DNA of 64,000 bases, taken from contig NZ_JACHEM010000012.1 in NCBI RefSeq assembly GCF_014207445.1, forward strand, positions 62,001-126,000. The letters are read 5' to 3'. The stretch comes from Streptomyces candidus. Lineage in GTDB: Bacteria > Actinomycetota > Actinomycetes > Streptomycetales > Streptomycetaceae. Each line of letters starts with the position of its first letter. Positions within the stretch are counted from its first letter, which is position 1. The notes beneath the pieces were generated by a model that ran no database searches, had not been told where the DNA came from, and worked only from the letters and a program-made list of their open reading frames with translations. This document shows, in pieces, positions 33,154 to 42,858 of the stretch. A program made the translations under genes and the position numbers.

Positions 33154-33262
33154 CCCGTCAGCCTATCCGCAGTGCCGGGGGCGTATGCGCGAGTACTCGA
33201 ACTGGAGTGTGGGGCGCTCCCCCGCGTCAGCCCGCACGGACCGTGGGCCCAAGCAACCGTCG

Positions 33263-33322
33263 TCAGCCCGCTTGGGCGGCGGGGCCCAGTGATCCACATC
33301 AGCCCTCTTGGGCGGCGGGGCC
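33263..33322. repeat. 24-bp direct repeat in the tmk-topA gap
   Basis: The 24-mer starting TCAGCCCGCTTGGGCGGCGG (33263-33286) recurs at 33299-33322 with one mismatch. The remainder of the 336-nt gap 33154-33489 has no supported gene. Confidence 0.7.
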
Positions 33323-33489
33323 GGCCGCCCACAGGGGGCGCGGGTGTCCCCCTGCACGAGCGAAGCCGAGTGCTTGCGGCAGGGCGGGCAAGGGGGCGGC
33401 CCCCGCGCGGAGCGTCGCCCCCGCCGTACGCCCTTGCTTCCGCCTGCCCGAAGAGGGCCGACGTCGAGGGCCGGTCCCCGTCCCCCCGA

Positions 33490-36300
33490 CTACTCCGAAG
33501 GCGCGGCCGTCTTCTTCGCAGCAGCCGTCTTCTTCGCGGCCGTCCCGGAAGCCGTCTTCTTCGCCACCGTCTTCTTGGCCGCGGCCTTCTTCGCCGGCGC
33601 CTTCTTCGCGGGAGCCTTCTTCGCCGCCTTCTTGGCGACCTTCTTCGCCGGCCCCTTCGCCCGCTTCTCCGCGAGCAGTTCGTACCCGCGCTCGGGCGTG
33701 ATCTCCTCGACGCTGTCGCCGGACCGCAGCGTCGCGTTCGTCTCGCCGTCCGTCACGTACGGACCGAACCGTCCGTCCTTCACCACGACCGGACGCTCGC
33801 TCACCGGGTCCGTGCCCAGTTCCTTCAGCGGCGGCTTGGCGGCGGCCCGCCCGCGCTGCTTGGGCTGGGCGTAGATCGCCAGCGCCTCCTCGACCGTGAT
33901 CGAGAAGAGCTGGTCCTCGGTCTCCAGCGACCGCGAGTCCGTGCCCTTCTTCAGGTACGGACCGTAGCGCCCGTTCTGCGCGGTGATCTCGACGCCCTCG
34001 GCGTCGACCCCGACCACCCGCGGCAGCGACATCAGCTTCAGGGCGTCCGCCAGGGTCACCGTGTCCAGCGCCATCGACTTGAACAGCGAGGCCGTCCGCG
34101 GCTTGACGGCGTTCTTGCCCGTCTTCGGGGTGCCCTCGGGCAGGATCTCCGTCACGTACGGGCCGTAACGCCCGTCCTTGGCGACGATCTGCCGTCCGGT
34201 CTCCGGGTCCACGCCCAGCTCGAAGTCGCCGCTCGGCCTGGCCAGCAGCTCCTCCGCGTACTCCACGGTCAGCTCGTCCGGGGCCATGTCGTCCGGGACG
34301 TCGGCGCGCTGGTGGCCCTCGGCGTCCTTCTCGCCGCGCTCGATGTACGGCCCGTAGCGGCCGACCCGCAGCACGATCCCGTCGCCGACGGGGAACGAGG
34401 AGATCTCCCGGGCGTCGATCGCGCCGAGGTCCGTGACGAGCTCCTTGAGCCCGCCCAGGTGGTCGCCGTCGCCGTTGCCCGCCTCGGACGCCAGCCCGGC
34501 CGCCTCGCCCTCGCCGAAATAGAACCGCCGCAGCCACGGCACGGACTGTGCCTCGCCCCGCGCGATGCGGTCGAGGTCGTCCTCCATGCGGGCGGTGAAG
34601 TCGTAGTCGACGAGCCGGCCGAAGTGCTTCTCCAGCAGGTTGACCACGGCGAACGACAGGAACGACGGGACGAGCGCCGTCCCCTTCTTGAAGACGTAGC
34701 CGCGGTCCAGGATCGTGCCGATGATCGACGCGTACGTGGACGGACGGCCGATCTCGCGCTCTTCCAGCTCCTTGACCAGCGAGGCCTCGGTGTAGCGGGC
34801 GGGCGGCTTGGTGGCGTGCCCGTCGACGGTCATCTCCTCGGCACCGAGCGGGTCGCCCTCGGCGACCTGCGGCAGCCGGCGCTCGCGGTCGTCGAGCTCG
34901 GCGTTCGGGTCGTCGGCGCCTTCGACGTACGCCTTCATGAAGCCGTGGAAGGTGATCGTCTTGCCGGAGGCCGAGAACTCGGCGACCCGGCCGTCGGCGG
35001 AGGTTCCCGCGATCTTCACGGTCACCGAGTTGCCGACCGCGTCCTTCATCTGGGAGGCGACGGTCCGCTTCCAGATCAACTCGTACAGGCGGAACTGGTC
35101 GCCGGTCAGGCCGGTCTCGGCCGGAGTGCGGAAACGATCACCCGACGGGCGGATCGCCTCGTGCGCCTCCTGCGCGTTCTTGACCTTCCCGGCGTACGTG
35201 CGCGGCTTGTCCGGCAGGTAGTCGGCGCCGTACAGCTGGGTCACCTGGGCCCGCGCGGCCTGGACCGCGGTGCCGGACAGCGTTGTGGAGTCCGTACGCA
35301 TGTAGGTGATGAAGCCGTTCTCGTACAGCTTCTGGGCCACCTGCATGGTCGACTTCGCACCGAAGCCGAGCTTGCGGGACGCCTCCTGCTGGAGGGTCGT
35401 CGTACGGAACGGGGCGTACGGCGAGCGGCGGTACGGCTTGGACTCGACCGAGCGCACCGCGAAGGAGGAGTCGGCGAGGGCGGCGGCCAGTGCGCGAGCA
35501 TTCGCCTCGTCCAGGTGCAGGACGTCGCTCTTCAGTTGTCCGTCCGCGCTGAAGTCGCGGCCCTGGGCGACGCGCCTGCCGTCGACCGTGGTCAGGCGGG
35601 CGACCAGGGCGGACGGGTCGGAGGCGTCCCCGGTGCGTCCGGTGGAGAACGTACCGGTGAGGTCCCAGTACTCAGCAGAACGAAACGCGATGCGCTCGCG
35701 TTCCCGGGCGACGACGAGGCGTGTCGCGACGGACTGCACCCGGCCCGCCGAGAGCTTCGGCATGACCTTCTTCCACAGGACGGGAGACACCTCGTAGCCG
35801 TACAGCCGGTCGAGGATGCGGCGGGTCTCCTGCGCGTCGACCATCGGCTTGTTCAGCTCGCGCGGGTTCGACACGGCCTCGCGGATCGCGTCCTTGGTGA
35901 TCTCGTGGAAGACCATCCGGTGGACCGGGACCTTGGGCTTGAGGACCTCTTGCAGGTGCCACGCGATGGCTTCGCCCTCGCGGTCCTCATCGGTGGCGAG
36001 GAAGAGTTCGTCCGACTCGGCCAGCAGCTCCTTGAGCTTCTTGACCTGCGCCTTCTTGTCGGCGTTCACGACGTAGATGGGCTGGAAGTCGTGCTCGACG
36101 TCCACGCCGAGGCGGCGTACCTCACCGGTGTACTTGTCGGGCACCTCGGCGGCGCCGTTGGGGAGGTCGCGGATGTGCCCGACGCTCGCCTCGACTACGT
36201 ATCCGGGGCCGAGGTAGCCCTTGATCGTCTTCGCCTTGGCAGGCGACTCGACGATGACGAGTCGGCGGCCGCCATGTGCGGTCTCGCTGGTCGGGGACAA
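33490..36300 (-). CDS. topA: DNA topoisomerase I
   Basis: A 936-aa type IA topoisomerase. Toprim domain from RRLVIVESPAKAKTIKGYLG with the acidic DEDREGEAIAWHL; active-site Tyr in GFITYMRTDST. Four C-terminal repeats bear R(Y/F)GPY (RYGPYIERG, RYGPYVTE, RYGPYLKKG, RFGPYVTDG), followed by a ~50-aa Lys/Ala tail (KKAPAKKAPAKK type) that aids DNA binding and processivity in actinobacteria. The start is TTG 36300 after GGAGAGAAG; homology begins SPTSETAHGG there. Essential relaxation of negative supercoils. The gap 36301-36716 holds its promoter region and no gene. Confidence 0.97.
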   Translation of the reverse strand: MSPTSETAHGGRRLVIVESPAKAKTIKGYLGPGYVVEASVGHIRDLPNGAAEVPDKYTGEVRRLGVDVEHDFQPIYVVNADKKAQVKKLKELLAESDELFLATDEDREGEAIAWHLQEVLKPKVPVHRMVFHEITKDAIREAVSNPRELNKPMVDAQETRRILDRLYGYEVSPVLWKKVMPKLSAGRVQSVATRLVVARERERIAFRSAEYWDLTGTFSTGRTGDASDPSALVARLTTVDGRRVAQGRDFSADGQLKSDVLHLDEANARALAAALADSSFAVRSVESKPYRRSPYAPFRTTTLQQEASRKLGFGAKSTMQVAQKLYENGFITYMRTDSTTLSGTAVQAARAQVTQLYGADYLPDKPRTYAGKVKNAQEAHEAIRPSGDRFRTPAETGLTGDQFRLYELIWKRTVASQMKDAVGNSVTVKIAGTSADGRVAEFSASGKTITFHGFMKAYVEGADDPNAELDDRERRLPQVAEGDPLGAEEMTVDGHATKPPARYTEASLVKELEEREIGRPSTYASIIGTILDRGYVFKKGTALVPSFLSFAVVNLLEKHFGRLVDYDFTARMEDDLDRIARGEAQSVPWLRRFYFGEGEAAGLASEAGNGDGDHLGGLKELVTDLGAIDAREISSFPVGDGIVLRVGRYGPYIERGEKDAEGHQRADVPDDMAPDELTVEYAEELLARPSGDFELGVDPETGRQIVAKDGRYGPYVTEILPEGTPKTGKNAVKPRTASLFKSMALDTVTLADALKLMSLPRVVGVDAEGVEITAQNGRYGPYLKKGTDSRSLETEDQLFSITVEEALAIYAQPKQRGRAAAKPPLKELGTDPVSERPVVVKDGRFGPYVTDGETNATLRSGDSVEEITPERGYELLAEKRAKGPAKKVAKKAAKKAPAKKAPAKKAAAKKTVAKKTASGTAAKKTAAAKKTAAPSE

Positions 36301-36716
36301 CTTGGCTCTTCTCTCCGGTCGACACTCGGTGGTCACAAGTGGTGGTCGGTACCCGTCCGGCACGGCTGTGCCGGACGGGCAACGCTGCGGAGTGTGACGG
36401 TACAACCCGCCCCCGTGTCAAACGGCAAAAGCCCGAAAGACCGCAACGGCCACACCGGAGACGGTAACCCGACAATCGCCATTCCTGCCGCCCGGACCGC
36501 CACGCCGCCCCCGGACGCGCTCGGCCCGTCCGCAATCCGGGGACGCGTCGGCCCGGCCCGTGAGAGGGCCCCGGGCCCGGCCCGGATCCGGCGCGGCGAC
36601 CACCTCCAGGGGCCTGCGGCCAGCGGTTCCGGAAAGCGGCGCAAGGGGGCGCGCGCCGCGAAGTGGCGCGACCCGTCGGTGTCCCGCCCTGCGCGGCCCC
36701 GCACCGTCCGGCCCCT

Positions 36717-38246
36717 TCACCCCACCGGTACCAGGAACCCCTGCTCGACCAGCAGCCGAATGGCCTCCGGCGTCCGGTCCCGCAGCAACACGGGGTCCTC
36801 CTCCATCAATTGGGCGATGGCGTCCAGAATCTGCCCCGCGCTCAGCGACCCGTCCGACACCCCTGCGAATCCCGCACCGACCGTGTCGACCTTCGTCGCC
36901 CGCCGCATTCCCCGGTGCTGACGCAGCACCACGTACTCCGGATCCTCGTCCCCCGGCACCCCGATCTGCTCCTGCACGATCTCCTCGGCCAGCACGAACC
37001 GGTCGGCGAGCAGCGCCGCGTCGTCGTGCGTCCGCAGGTAGTCCTGACGCTCGAAGTGCGCTCGGATCACCGGCCCGAGCGGCTGCTCGACGGGGTGCGG
37101 CCACTCCTCGACAGTGACGGACGGCTCACCCGTGGCCCCTGCCGCGCGCTTGCGCAGGGTGATCCATCCGAAGCCCACCCCGGTGGTCCCGCGCGCCTCG
37201 AACTCGTCGAGCCACGCCTCGTACCGTGCCGCGTACTCGGCGGGTTCGCTCCGGTGGTCGCCGCCGTCCCGCAGCCACAGTTCCGCGTACTGCGTGATGT
37301 CCTGCACCTCGCGCTGCACGATCCACGCGTCGCAGCCGGCCGGCACCCAGGAACGGAGCCGGTCCTTCCAGTCCTCGCCCTCGACGTGCTGCCAATTGGC
37401 CAGGAACTGCGCGTACCCGCCCTCGTTCAGCCGCTCCCCCGCGCCGGACACCAGCGTGCGGCACAGGTCGTCACCGCCCATTCCGCCGTCCCGGTAGGTC
37501 AGCCGCGCGCCTGGCGAGATCACGAAGGGCGGATTGGAGACGATCAGGTCGTACGTCGCTCCCTCGACCGGTTCGAACAGGGAGCCCTCCAGCAGCTCGG
37601 CCGGTGCCGCGCCCGACAGGGCGAGGGTCAGCCGGGTGAAGGCGAGCGCACGTGGATTCAGGTCGGTCGCCGTCACCCGCACGGCGTGCTGCGCGGCGTG
37701 CAGCGTCTGGATCCCGGAGCCCGTGCCGAGGTCGAGGGCGGAAGCGGCGGGGGTGCGTACGGTGATCGAGGCGAGCGTGGTGGACGCGCCTCCGACGCCG
37801 AGCACGACGCCCTCCTCGCGGGTGCCCGCGCCACCCGCGCCGCCCACCGAGCGGCCGAGATCGGACACGATGAACCAGTCCTGGCCGTCGTCCCCGCCGT
37901 ACGGACGCACGTCGACGGTCGCCCGGACGTGGTCGCCGTCGGCCACCAGCCAGCCGCCGGCCAGACATTCCGCGACCGGCAGCACCTCGGCGGCGCGCGC
38001 GGCGGGCACGGACTCCTGGAGCAGGAAGAGCCGGACGAGCGTTCGAAGGGGCCCGTCCCCGCGGGTCGCCCGCAGCGCGGGCACGGTCTCGCCGCGCGCC
38101 AGGGCGCTGTAAGCGGGCGCGCCGAGCAGGTCGAGCAGGCCGTCGGCGGTGAACGCGGCGGCGAGCAGGGCGTCCCGCAGCCGGGCCGCGTTCTCGGGGC
38201 CGGGCAGGGACTCGGGCAGGGGCGCGGAAAGGCTGGTCTGACTCAC
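36717..38246 (-). CDS. SAM-dependent methyltransferase (HemK/PrmC-like N5-type)
   Basis: A 509-aa class I methyltransferase. The SAM motif I is SALDLGTGSGIQTLHAA and the catalytic N-P-P-F in YDLIVSNPPFVISP is typical of N6-adenine/N5-glutamine amino-methyltransferases. An N-terminal ~150-aa region (DGLLDLLGAPAYSALARGE) and a C-terminal winged-helix-like region flank the core. The protein is about 1.7 times the size of PrmC and of a kind conserved next to topA in Streptomyces. The substrate is unknown. Confidence 0.88.
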   Translation of the reverse strand: MSQTSLSAPLPESLPGPENAARLRDALLAAAFTADGLLDLLGAPAYSALARGETVPALRATRGDGPLRTLVRLFLLQESVPAARAAEVLPVAECLAGGWLVADGDHVRATVDVRPYGGDDGQDWFIVSDLGRSVGGAGGAGTREEGVVLGVGGASTTLASITVRTPAASALDLGTGSGIQTLHAAQHAVRVTATDLNPRALAFTRLTLALSGAAPAELLEGSLFEPVEGATYDLIVSNPPFVISPGARLTYRDGGMGGDDLCRTLVSGAGERLNEGGYAQFLANWQHVEGEDWKDRLRSWVPAGCDAWIVQREVQDITQYAELWLRDGGDHRSEPAEYAARYEAWLDEFEARGTTGVGFGWITLRKRAAGATGEPSVTVEEWPHPVEQPLGPVIRAHFERQDYLRTHDDAALLADRFVLAEEIVQEQIGVPGDEDPEYVVLRQHRGMRRATKVDTVGAGFAGVSDGSLSAGQILDAIAQLMEEDPVLLRDRTPEAIRLLVEQGFLVPVG

Positions 38247-38341
38247 CCGGCCATTGTCACCGCTGCCACTGACAATCGCCGTACCGGCCGGGCCCGCCCG
38301 CGTGCGACGGGCCCGGCCTTCCGGCGCGGGTCCGAGCGGCC

Positions 38342-38875
38342 CTACGCCGGCTTCGGTGCCCCCGCGCCCCCGGAGCTCGGGCAGAAGGACTTGGGCACCG
38401 GCAGCTCGCCGACCTTCCCCAGGTCCTCGCCGAGCTTGTCCAGGCCCTTCGGGAACTCCTTGCCCTTCGGGTCCAGGGCGTCCGCCTGCTTCTTCAGGTT
38501 CTCGAAGGCGGTGGCCTGCCCCTCCAGGTTCTTGATCATTTCCTTGTGGTCGCGCTCGCCGTTGGCCACCGGCGGGGGCCCGGCGTCGCGCAGGGCCTTG
38601 ATCCGTTCCCGGGCGGCCTCCGCGTACATCTGGAAGGCCTCGGAATCGGCCTTCTTGATGTCCTCGGGCTTGCCGTCGGCGGCCGTCGCCTTCAGCAGGC
38701 CGTCGGCCTTGACCCGCTTCTCCTCGGCCGCCTTCTCCTTGGGGCAGTAGGACTTCGACCAGGCCGCCTGCTCCTTCTTGGCCTTCTCCTCGGGGCTGTC
38801 GCCGCAGGCGGTCAGCGTGGCCGCCATCATCAGTACCGCACCGCCGGACAGTGCGGCTGCAAGCTTCTTGTTCAC
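38342..38875 (-). CDS. Small secreted lipoprotein
   Basis: A 177-aa protein starting at GTG 38875 with n-region NKKLAAALSGG, hydrophobic core AVLMMAATL and lipobox LTAC. The mature part is highly charged and helical (Lys/Glu/Ala-rich: EEKAKKEQAAW, ARERIKALRDAG) with a conserved-looking pair of Cys (KSYCPKE, KSFCPSS). It is probably an alpha-helical surface protein of unknown function. No domain is recognised. Confidence 0.85.
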   Translation of the reverse strand: MNKKLAAALSGGAVLMMAATLTACGDSPEEKAKKEQAAWSKSYCPKEKAAEEKRVKADGLLKATAADGKPEDIKKADSEAFQMYAEAARERIKALRDAGPPPVANGERDHKEMIKNLEGQATAFENLKKQADALDPKGKEFPKGLDKLGEDLGKVGELPVPKSFCPSSGGAGAPKPA

Positions 38876-39057
38876 CGGATTGGTCCCTTCCAAGGTTCTC
38901 GGCCCCGGAACATACACGCCAAGTGGGCTACCACCGGGTGCCGGGTGACACATTCATCCGATATTGAAGCCATTTGCACCACGAGAGAGACGGCTCACGG
39001 GCGTCGTTCGTGTCCCCGCGCACGTCCCGCACAAACCCCGCGCACCACACACGGAAC

Positions 39058-39091
39058 GGGCGGGCGGCGCACCAACGCGCGCCGCCCGCCC
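39058..39091 (-). terminator. GC-rich hairpin after hppA
   Basis: GGGCGGGCGGCGC/GCGCCGCCCGCCC with an 8-nt loop, ~60 nt beyond the hppA stop. Confidence 0.7.
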
Positions 39092-39148
39092 GCCTCCTGA
39101 CGTGCCGTGCCGCCCCCGTACCCGGCCCGGGGCGTCACCCTCCGCGCC

Positions 39149-41575
39149 TCACCCCGGCGACCTCACCGCCTTGGACGCCACCGGCGGCTCCGACTGCTTC
39201 GGAACGCCTCCCTCCGTACCGCCCCCGTCCCCCATCGCGACACCGCGCCGCTTCGACACGTACACCGCCGCGACGATGACCCCGAAGGCGATGACCGCGA
39301 CGACCGCCCGCACCCACGGGTTCGCGTCCACACCGAAGCTGTACTGCACGACAGCGGGGGCGATCAGCAGCGCCACCAGGTTCATCACCTTCAGCAACGG
39401 GTTGATCGCGGGACCCGCGGTGTCCTTGAACGGGTCGCCGACCGTGTCGCCGATGACGGTCGCGGCGTGCGCGTCGCTGCCCTTCCCGCCGTGATGTCCG
39501 TCCTCGACGAGCTTCTTGGCGTTGTCCCAGGCGCCGCCCGAGTTGGCGAGGAAGACCGCCATCAGCGTGCCCGCCCCGATCGCCCCCGCGAGGTACGAGC
39601 CGAGCGCCCCCACACCGAAGGTGAACCCGACCGCGATCGGGGCCATGACGGCGAGCAGGCCCGGGGTCGCCAGCTCACGCAGCGCGTCCTTCGTACAGAT
39701 GTCGACGACCCGTCCGTACTCCGGCTTCTCCGTGTAGTCCATGATCCCGGGATGCTCGCGGAACTGCCGCCGCACCTCGAAGACCACGGCGCCCGCCGAC
39801 CGGGACACCGCGTTGATCGCCAGCCCGGAGAAGAGGAAGACGACCGCCGCGCCGAGCATCAGCCCGACGAGGTTGTTGGGCTGCGAGATGTCCATGGAGA
39901 GGTTGACCGGCGTACCCTCCCCGCCGGTCACGATGCCTGCCTTCCGCGCCGCGCCGAGGATCGCGTCGCGGTACGAGCCGAAGAGCGCCGCCGCCGCGAG
40001 GACCGCGGTCGCGATGGCGATGCCCTTGGTGATGGCCTTGGTCGTGTTGCCGACGGCGTCCAGGTCGGTGAGCACCTGCGCGCCGGCGCCCGTGACGTCT
40101 CCGGACATCTCGGCGATGCCCTGCGCGTTGTCGGAGACCGGGCCGAACGTGTCCATCGCGACGATCACGCCGACGGTGGTGAGCAGTCCGGTTCCGGCGA
40201 GCGCGACCGCGAAGAGGGCGAGGATGATCGACGTTCCGCCGAGCAGGAACGCCCCGTACACCCCGAGCCCGATCAGCAGCGCCGTGTAGACGGCCGATTC
40301 GAGCCCGATCGAGATGCCCGCCAGTACGACGGTCGCGGGCCCGGTCAGTGACGACTTCCCGATGTCCCGCACGGGCCGCCGACTGGTCTCGGTGAAGTAC
40401 CCGGTGAGCTGCTGGATCAGCGCGGCCAGCACGATGCCGATGGCCACGGCGACCAGCGCCAGCACCCGTGGGTCCCCGCTGTGCCCGAGCACGGATTCGT
40501 CCCCGACGCCCCGCAGATCGGCGTACGACGACGGCAGGTGCACGAAGACGGCCACGGCGACCAGCACGAGCGAGACCGCGGCGGAGATGAAGAACCCGCG
40601 GTTGATCGCCGTCATGCCGCTGCGGTCGCCGCGCCGTGGCGCGACGGCGAAGATGCCGATCATCGCGGTGATCACGCCGATCGCCGGGACGATCAGCGGG
40701 AAGGCCAGGCCGGCGTCGCCGAAGGCCGCCATGCCCAGGATCAGCGCGGCGACCAGGGTGACGGCGTACGACTCGAAGAGGTCGGCGGCCATGCCCGCGC
40801 AGTCGCCGACGTTGTCGCCCACGTTGTCGGCGATCGTGGCGGCATTGCGCGGATCGTCCTCCGGAATGCCCTGCTCCACCTTGCCGACCAGGTCGGCGCC
40901 GACGTCGGCGGCCTTGGTGAAGATGCCACCGCCGACCCTCATGAACATCGCGATCAGGGCCGCCCCGAGGCCGAAGCCCTCCAGGACCTTGGGCGCGTGT
41001 TCGGCGTACACGAGGACGACGACGGCCGCACCGAGCAGGCCGAGGCCCACCGTGATCATGCCGACGACGCCGCCCGTACGAAAAGCGATCTTCATCGCTT
41101 TGTGCGAGACCTTGGTCAAATCCTTTTCCGGCTCCCCGGCCACAGGAGTCGCTTCCCGCGCAGCCGCGGCGACGCGCACATTGCTTCGTACGGCAAGGCG
41201 CATACCGATGTATCCGGTGGCCGCCGAGAACAGAGCGCCGACGAGGAAGAACAGCGACCGTCCGATCCGCTGCGAGGTGTTGTCCGCCGGGAGCAGCAAC
41301 AACAGAAAGACCACGACGACCGCGAAGATCCCCAGAGTGCGCAGCTGTCGCATCAGATAGGCGTTGGCGCCTTCCTGGATGGCGACCGCGATCTCCTTCA
41401 TGGAGTCGGTGCCCTCGTCGGCCGCCAGCACCTGGCGCACCAGCAGCCGGGCGACGATCAGCGCGGCGACGGCGACGGCCGCGATGACGATCACGATGAG
41501 GCGGTTGTCTTCGGTGAGGGAAACCGCGAGGTACGAGACATGATCGGACTGTGGGGAGTTGAGAAGTCCCGCCAT
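39149..41575 (-). CDS. hppA: K+-insensitive H+-translocating pyrophosphatase
   Basis: An 808-aa polytopic membrane PPase (about 16 helices). Pyrophosphate/Mg motifs: GGGIFTKAADVGADLVGKVE, DDPRNAATIADNVGDNVGD and the C-terminal WDNAKKLVEDG...GDTVGDPFKDT. The residue deciding K+ dependence is Lys in GNTTKAITKG; K+-dependent enzymes have Ala there. It should therefore be the K+-independent H+ pump, which couples PPi hydrolysis to proton export. Start ATG 41575 has GAGGAC upstream. The C-terminus is a short Gly/Pro tail. Confidence 0.96.
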   Translation of the reverse strand: MAGLLNSPQSDHVSYLAVSLTEDNRLIVIVIAAVAVAALIVARLLVRQVLAADEGTDSMKEIAVAIQEGANAYLMRQLRTLGIFAVVVVFLLLLLPADNTSQRIGRSLFFLVGALFSAATGYIGMRLAVRSNVRVAAAAREATPVAGEPEKDLTKVSHKAMKIAFRTGGVVGMITVGLGLLGAAVVVLVYAEHAPKVLEGFGLGAALIAMFMRVGGGIFTKAADVGADLVGKVEQGIPEDDPRNAATIADNVGDNVGDCAGMAADLFESYAVTLVAALILGMAAFGDAGLAFPLIVPAIGVITAMIGIFAVAPRRGDRSGMTAINRGFFISAAVSLVLVAVAVFVHLPSSYADLRGVGDESVLGHSGDPRVLALVAVAIGIVLAALIQQLTGYFTETSRRPVRDIGKSSLTGPATVVLAGISIGLESAVYTALLIGLGVYGAFLLGGTSIILALFAVALAGTGLLTTVGVIVAMDTFGPVSDNAQGIAEMSGDVTGAGAQVLTDLDAVGNTTKAITKGIAIATAVLAAAALFGSYRDAILGAARKAGIVTGGEGTPVNLSMDISQPNNLVGLMLGAAVVFLFSGLAINAVSRSAGAVVFEVRRQFREHPGIMDYTEKPEYGRVVDICTKDALRELATPGLLAVMAPIAVGFTFGVGALGSYLAGAIGAGTLMAVFLANSGGAWDNAKKLVEDGHHGGKGSDAHAATVIGDTVGDPFKDTAGPAINPLLKVMNLVALLIAPAVVQYSFGVDANPWVRAVVAVIAFGVIVAAVYVSKRRGVAMGDGGGTEGGVPKQSEPPVASKAVRSPG

Positions 41576-41684
41576 TCGTCCTCCTTGATGCAGAAGCTCA
41601 AGATGTGGACGGATTGTAGGTAGCGGAAGCTGTTCCCAACAGAGTGCCGTTCAACCGATCACGGAAAACGATCGAGGAATACCG

Positions 41685-41721
41685 CGCAAAAAACGAAAGG
41701 CCCTGCTCAGCAGGGCCTTTC
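41685..41721 (-). terminator. Terminator of the bldG operon
   Basis: AAAGGCCCTGCT/AGCAGGGCCTTT perfect arms with the T-tract GTTTTTTG on the minus strand, 43 nt after the anti-sigma stop. Confidence 0.9.
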
Positions 41722-41763
41722 CTTCATCACTCGAACCACTTCGGAATCACTGGGGAAATGCAT

Positions 41764-42213
41764 TCACGGCATTACCACCGCCGAAGTGGTGGGCCAGCTC
41801 ATCAGGATCACTCCGCCGCCGGGCCCGCCGGTGACCCGGAGGTCGTCGACGAGCCCGCTGATCACGGCGAGACCCATGTCGTCCTCGCCGTCGGCATCGA
41901 GATCCACGGCGCCCGGCACGGCCGCGGAGGCGCTGCGCGCCCCTGGAGCCGAACTGTCCAGAACGGGCACCTCGTCGCCGACCTCGATGGAGAAGGACTT
42001 CTCCTCCTCGGTCAGCGCCACCCGCACCGGAGCCGCGATGTTGTTCGTACGGTGCAGCCCCACGGCCCGGGAACAGGCCTCGCCCACCGCGAGCCGGACC
42101 TCGTCCAGCACCGCCTCGTCGACCCCGGCACGGCGCGCCACGGCGGCCGCCACGAGGCGGGCCGTCCTGACGTGCTCGGGCTGGGCGCTGAAACGGAGTT
42201 CCACGGTGGCCAT
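41764..42213 (-). CDS. Serine-kinase-type anti-sigma factor (BldG partner)
   Basis: A 149-aa GHKL/HATPase_c protein. N-box-like DEVRLAVGEACSRAVGLH and G1-like DDMGLAVISGLVDDL mark the ATP site of RsbW/SpoIIAB-type anti-sigma factors. Pro/Ala-rich insertion in the lid (SSAPGARSASAAVPG). It follows bldG in the same direction and ends at a strong terminator, matching the SCO3548-bldG pair. It is expected to phosphorylate BldG and bind one or more sigma factors. RBS AGGGGGAG precedes ATG 42213. Confidence 0.92.
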   Translation of the reverse strand: MATVELRFSAQPEHVRTARLVAAAVARRAGVDEAVLDEVRLAVGEACSRAVGLHRTNNIAAPVRVALTEEEKSFSIEVGDEVPVLDSSAPGARSASAAVPGAVDLDADGEDDMGLAVISGLVDDLRVTGGPGGGVILMSWPTTSAVVMP

Positions 42214-42341
42214 TGCGCTCCCCCTAGGACGTACGGGCGTGCATGCGCGGGGGACCGGACCATGAGCCCGGCACCCCGCAAAATGTCCTGCTTGTGTTGC
42301 TTGTTCTGCTTCCGGTGGACCGAAAGCCGTCGGCGCGACCG

Positions 42342-42695
42342 TCAGTCGGTGGCGGCGACGGCTTCGTCGACCGTGGTGTGAATCGGGAACACCTTGGTCA
42401 GCCCGGTAATCCGGAAGATCTTGAGAATGCGCTCCTGGTTGCAGACCAGGCGCAGCGAGCCCTCGTGGGCGCGCACACGCTTCAGTCCGCCCACGAGCAC
42501 GCCGAGGCCGGTGGAGTCGAGGAAGTCCACGCCCTCCATGTCGACAACCAGGTGATAGCTGCCGTCGTTCACCAACTCGACCAACTGCTCGCGCAGCTTG
42601 GGCGCGGTATACACATCAATCTCGCCACCGACCTCGACGACCGTTCGGTCGCCAGCAGGTCCAGTCACATTGCGAGTCGACAGGGACAGGTCCAC
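42342..42695 (-). CDS. bldG: Anti-anti-sigma factor BldG
   Basis: A 117-aa STAS-domain protein. GGEIDVYTAPKLREQLVELV and the phosphorylated Ser region MEGVDFLDSTGLGVLVGGLKR are essentially identical to S. coelicolor BldG, as is the end GLTKVFPIHTTVDEAVAATD. Four residues (VTGPAG region) are inserted near the N-terminus relative to the version I recall. BldG is needed for aerial growth and antibiotic production. It is divergent from the helicase gene and followed by its anti-sigma partner. Confidence 0.96.
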   Translation of the reverse strand: MDLSLSTRNVTGPAGDRTVVEVGGEIDVYTAPKLREQLVELVNDGSYHLVVDMEGVDFLDSTGLGVLVGGLKRVRAHEGSLRLVCNQERILKIFRITGLTKVFPIHTTVDEAVAATD

Positions 42696-42858
42696 GGATC
42701 CTCCAGCACCTTGCTATCGAGCGGCCGCCCCCCTGAGGTCTCCCCGGCGGAGCCAGAGGACGGAACGCCAGCCGCGAAAGGCATTCAATCACTTACCAGC
42801 AGGCGAGCACGACGCCTTGGGACCATTGTCCGTCACGCCAGTGACACACTCGGCGGTG

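Noticed and set aside
33172..36921. 1,249-codon plus-strand open frame across topA
   Set aside because: Antisense shadow of topA; no domain wording.
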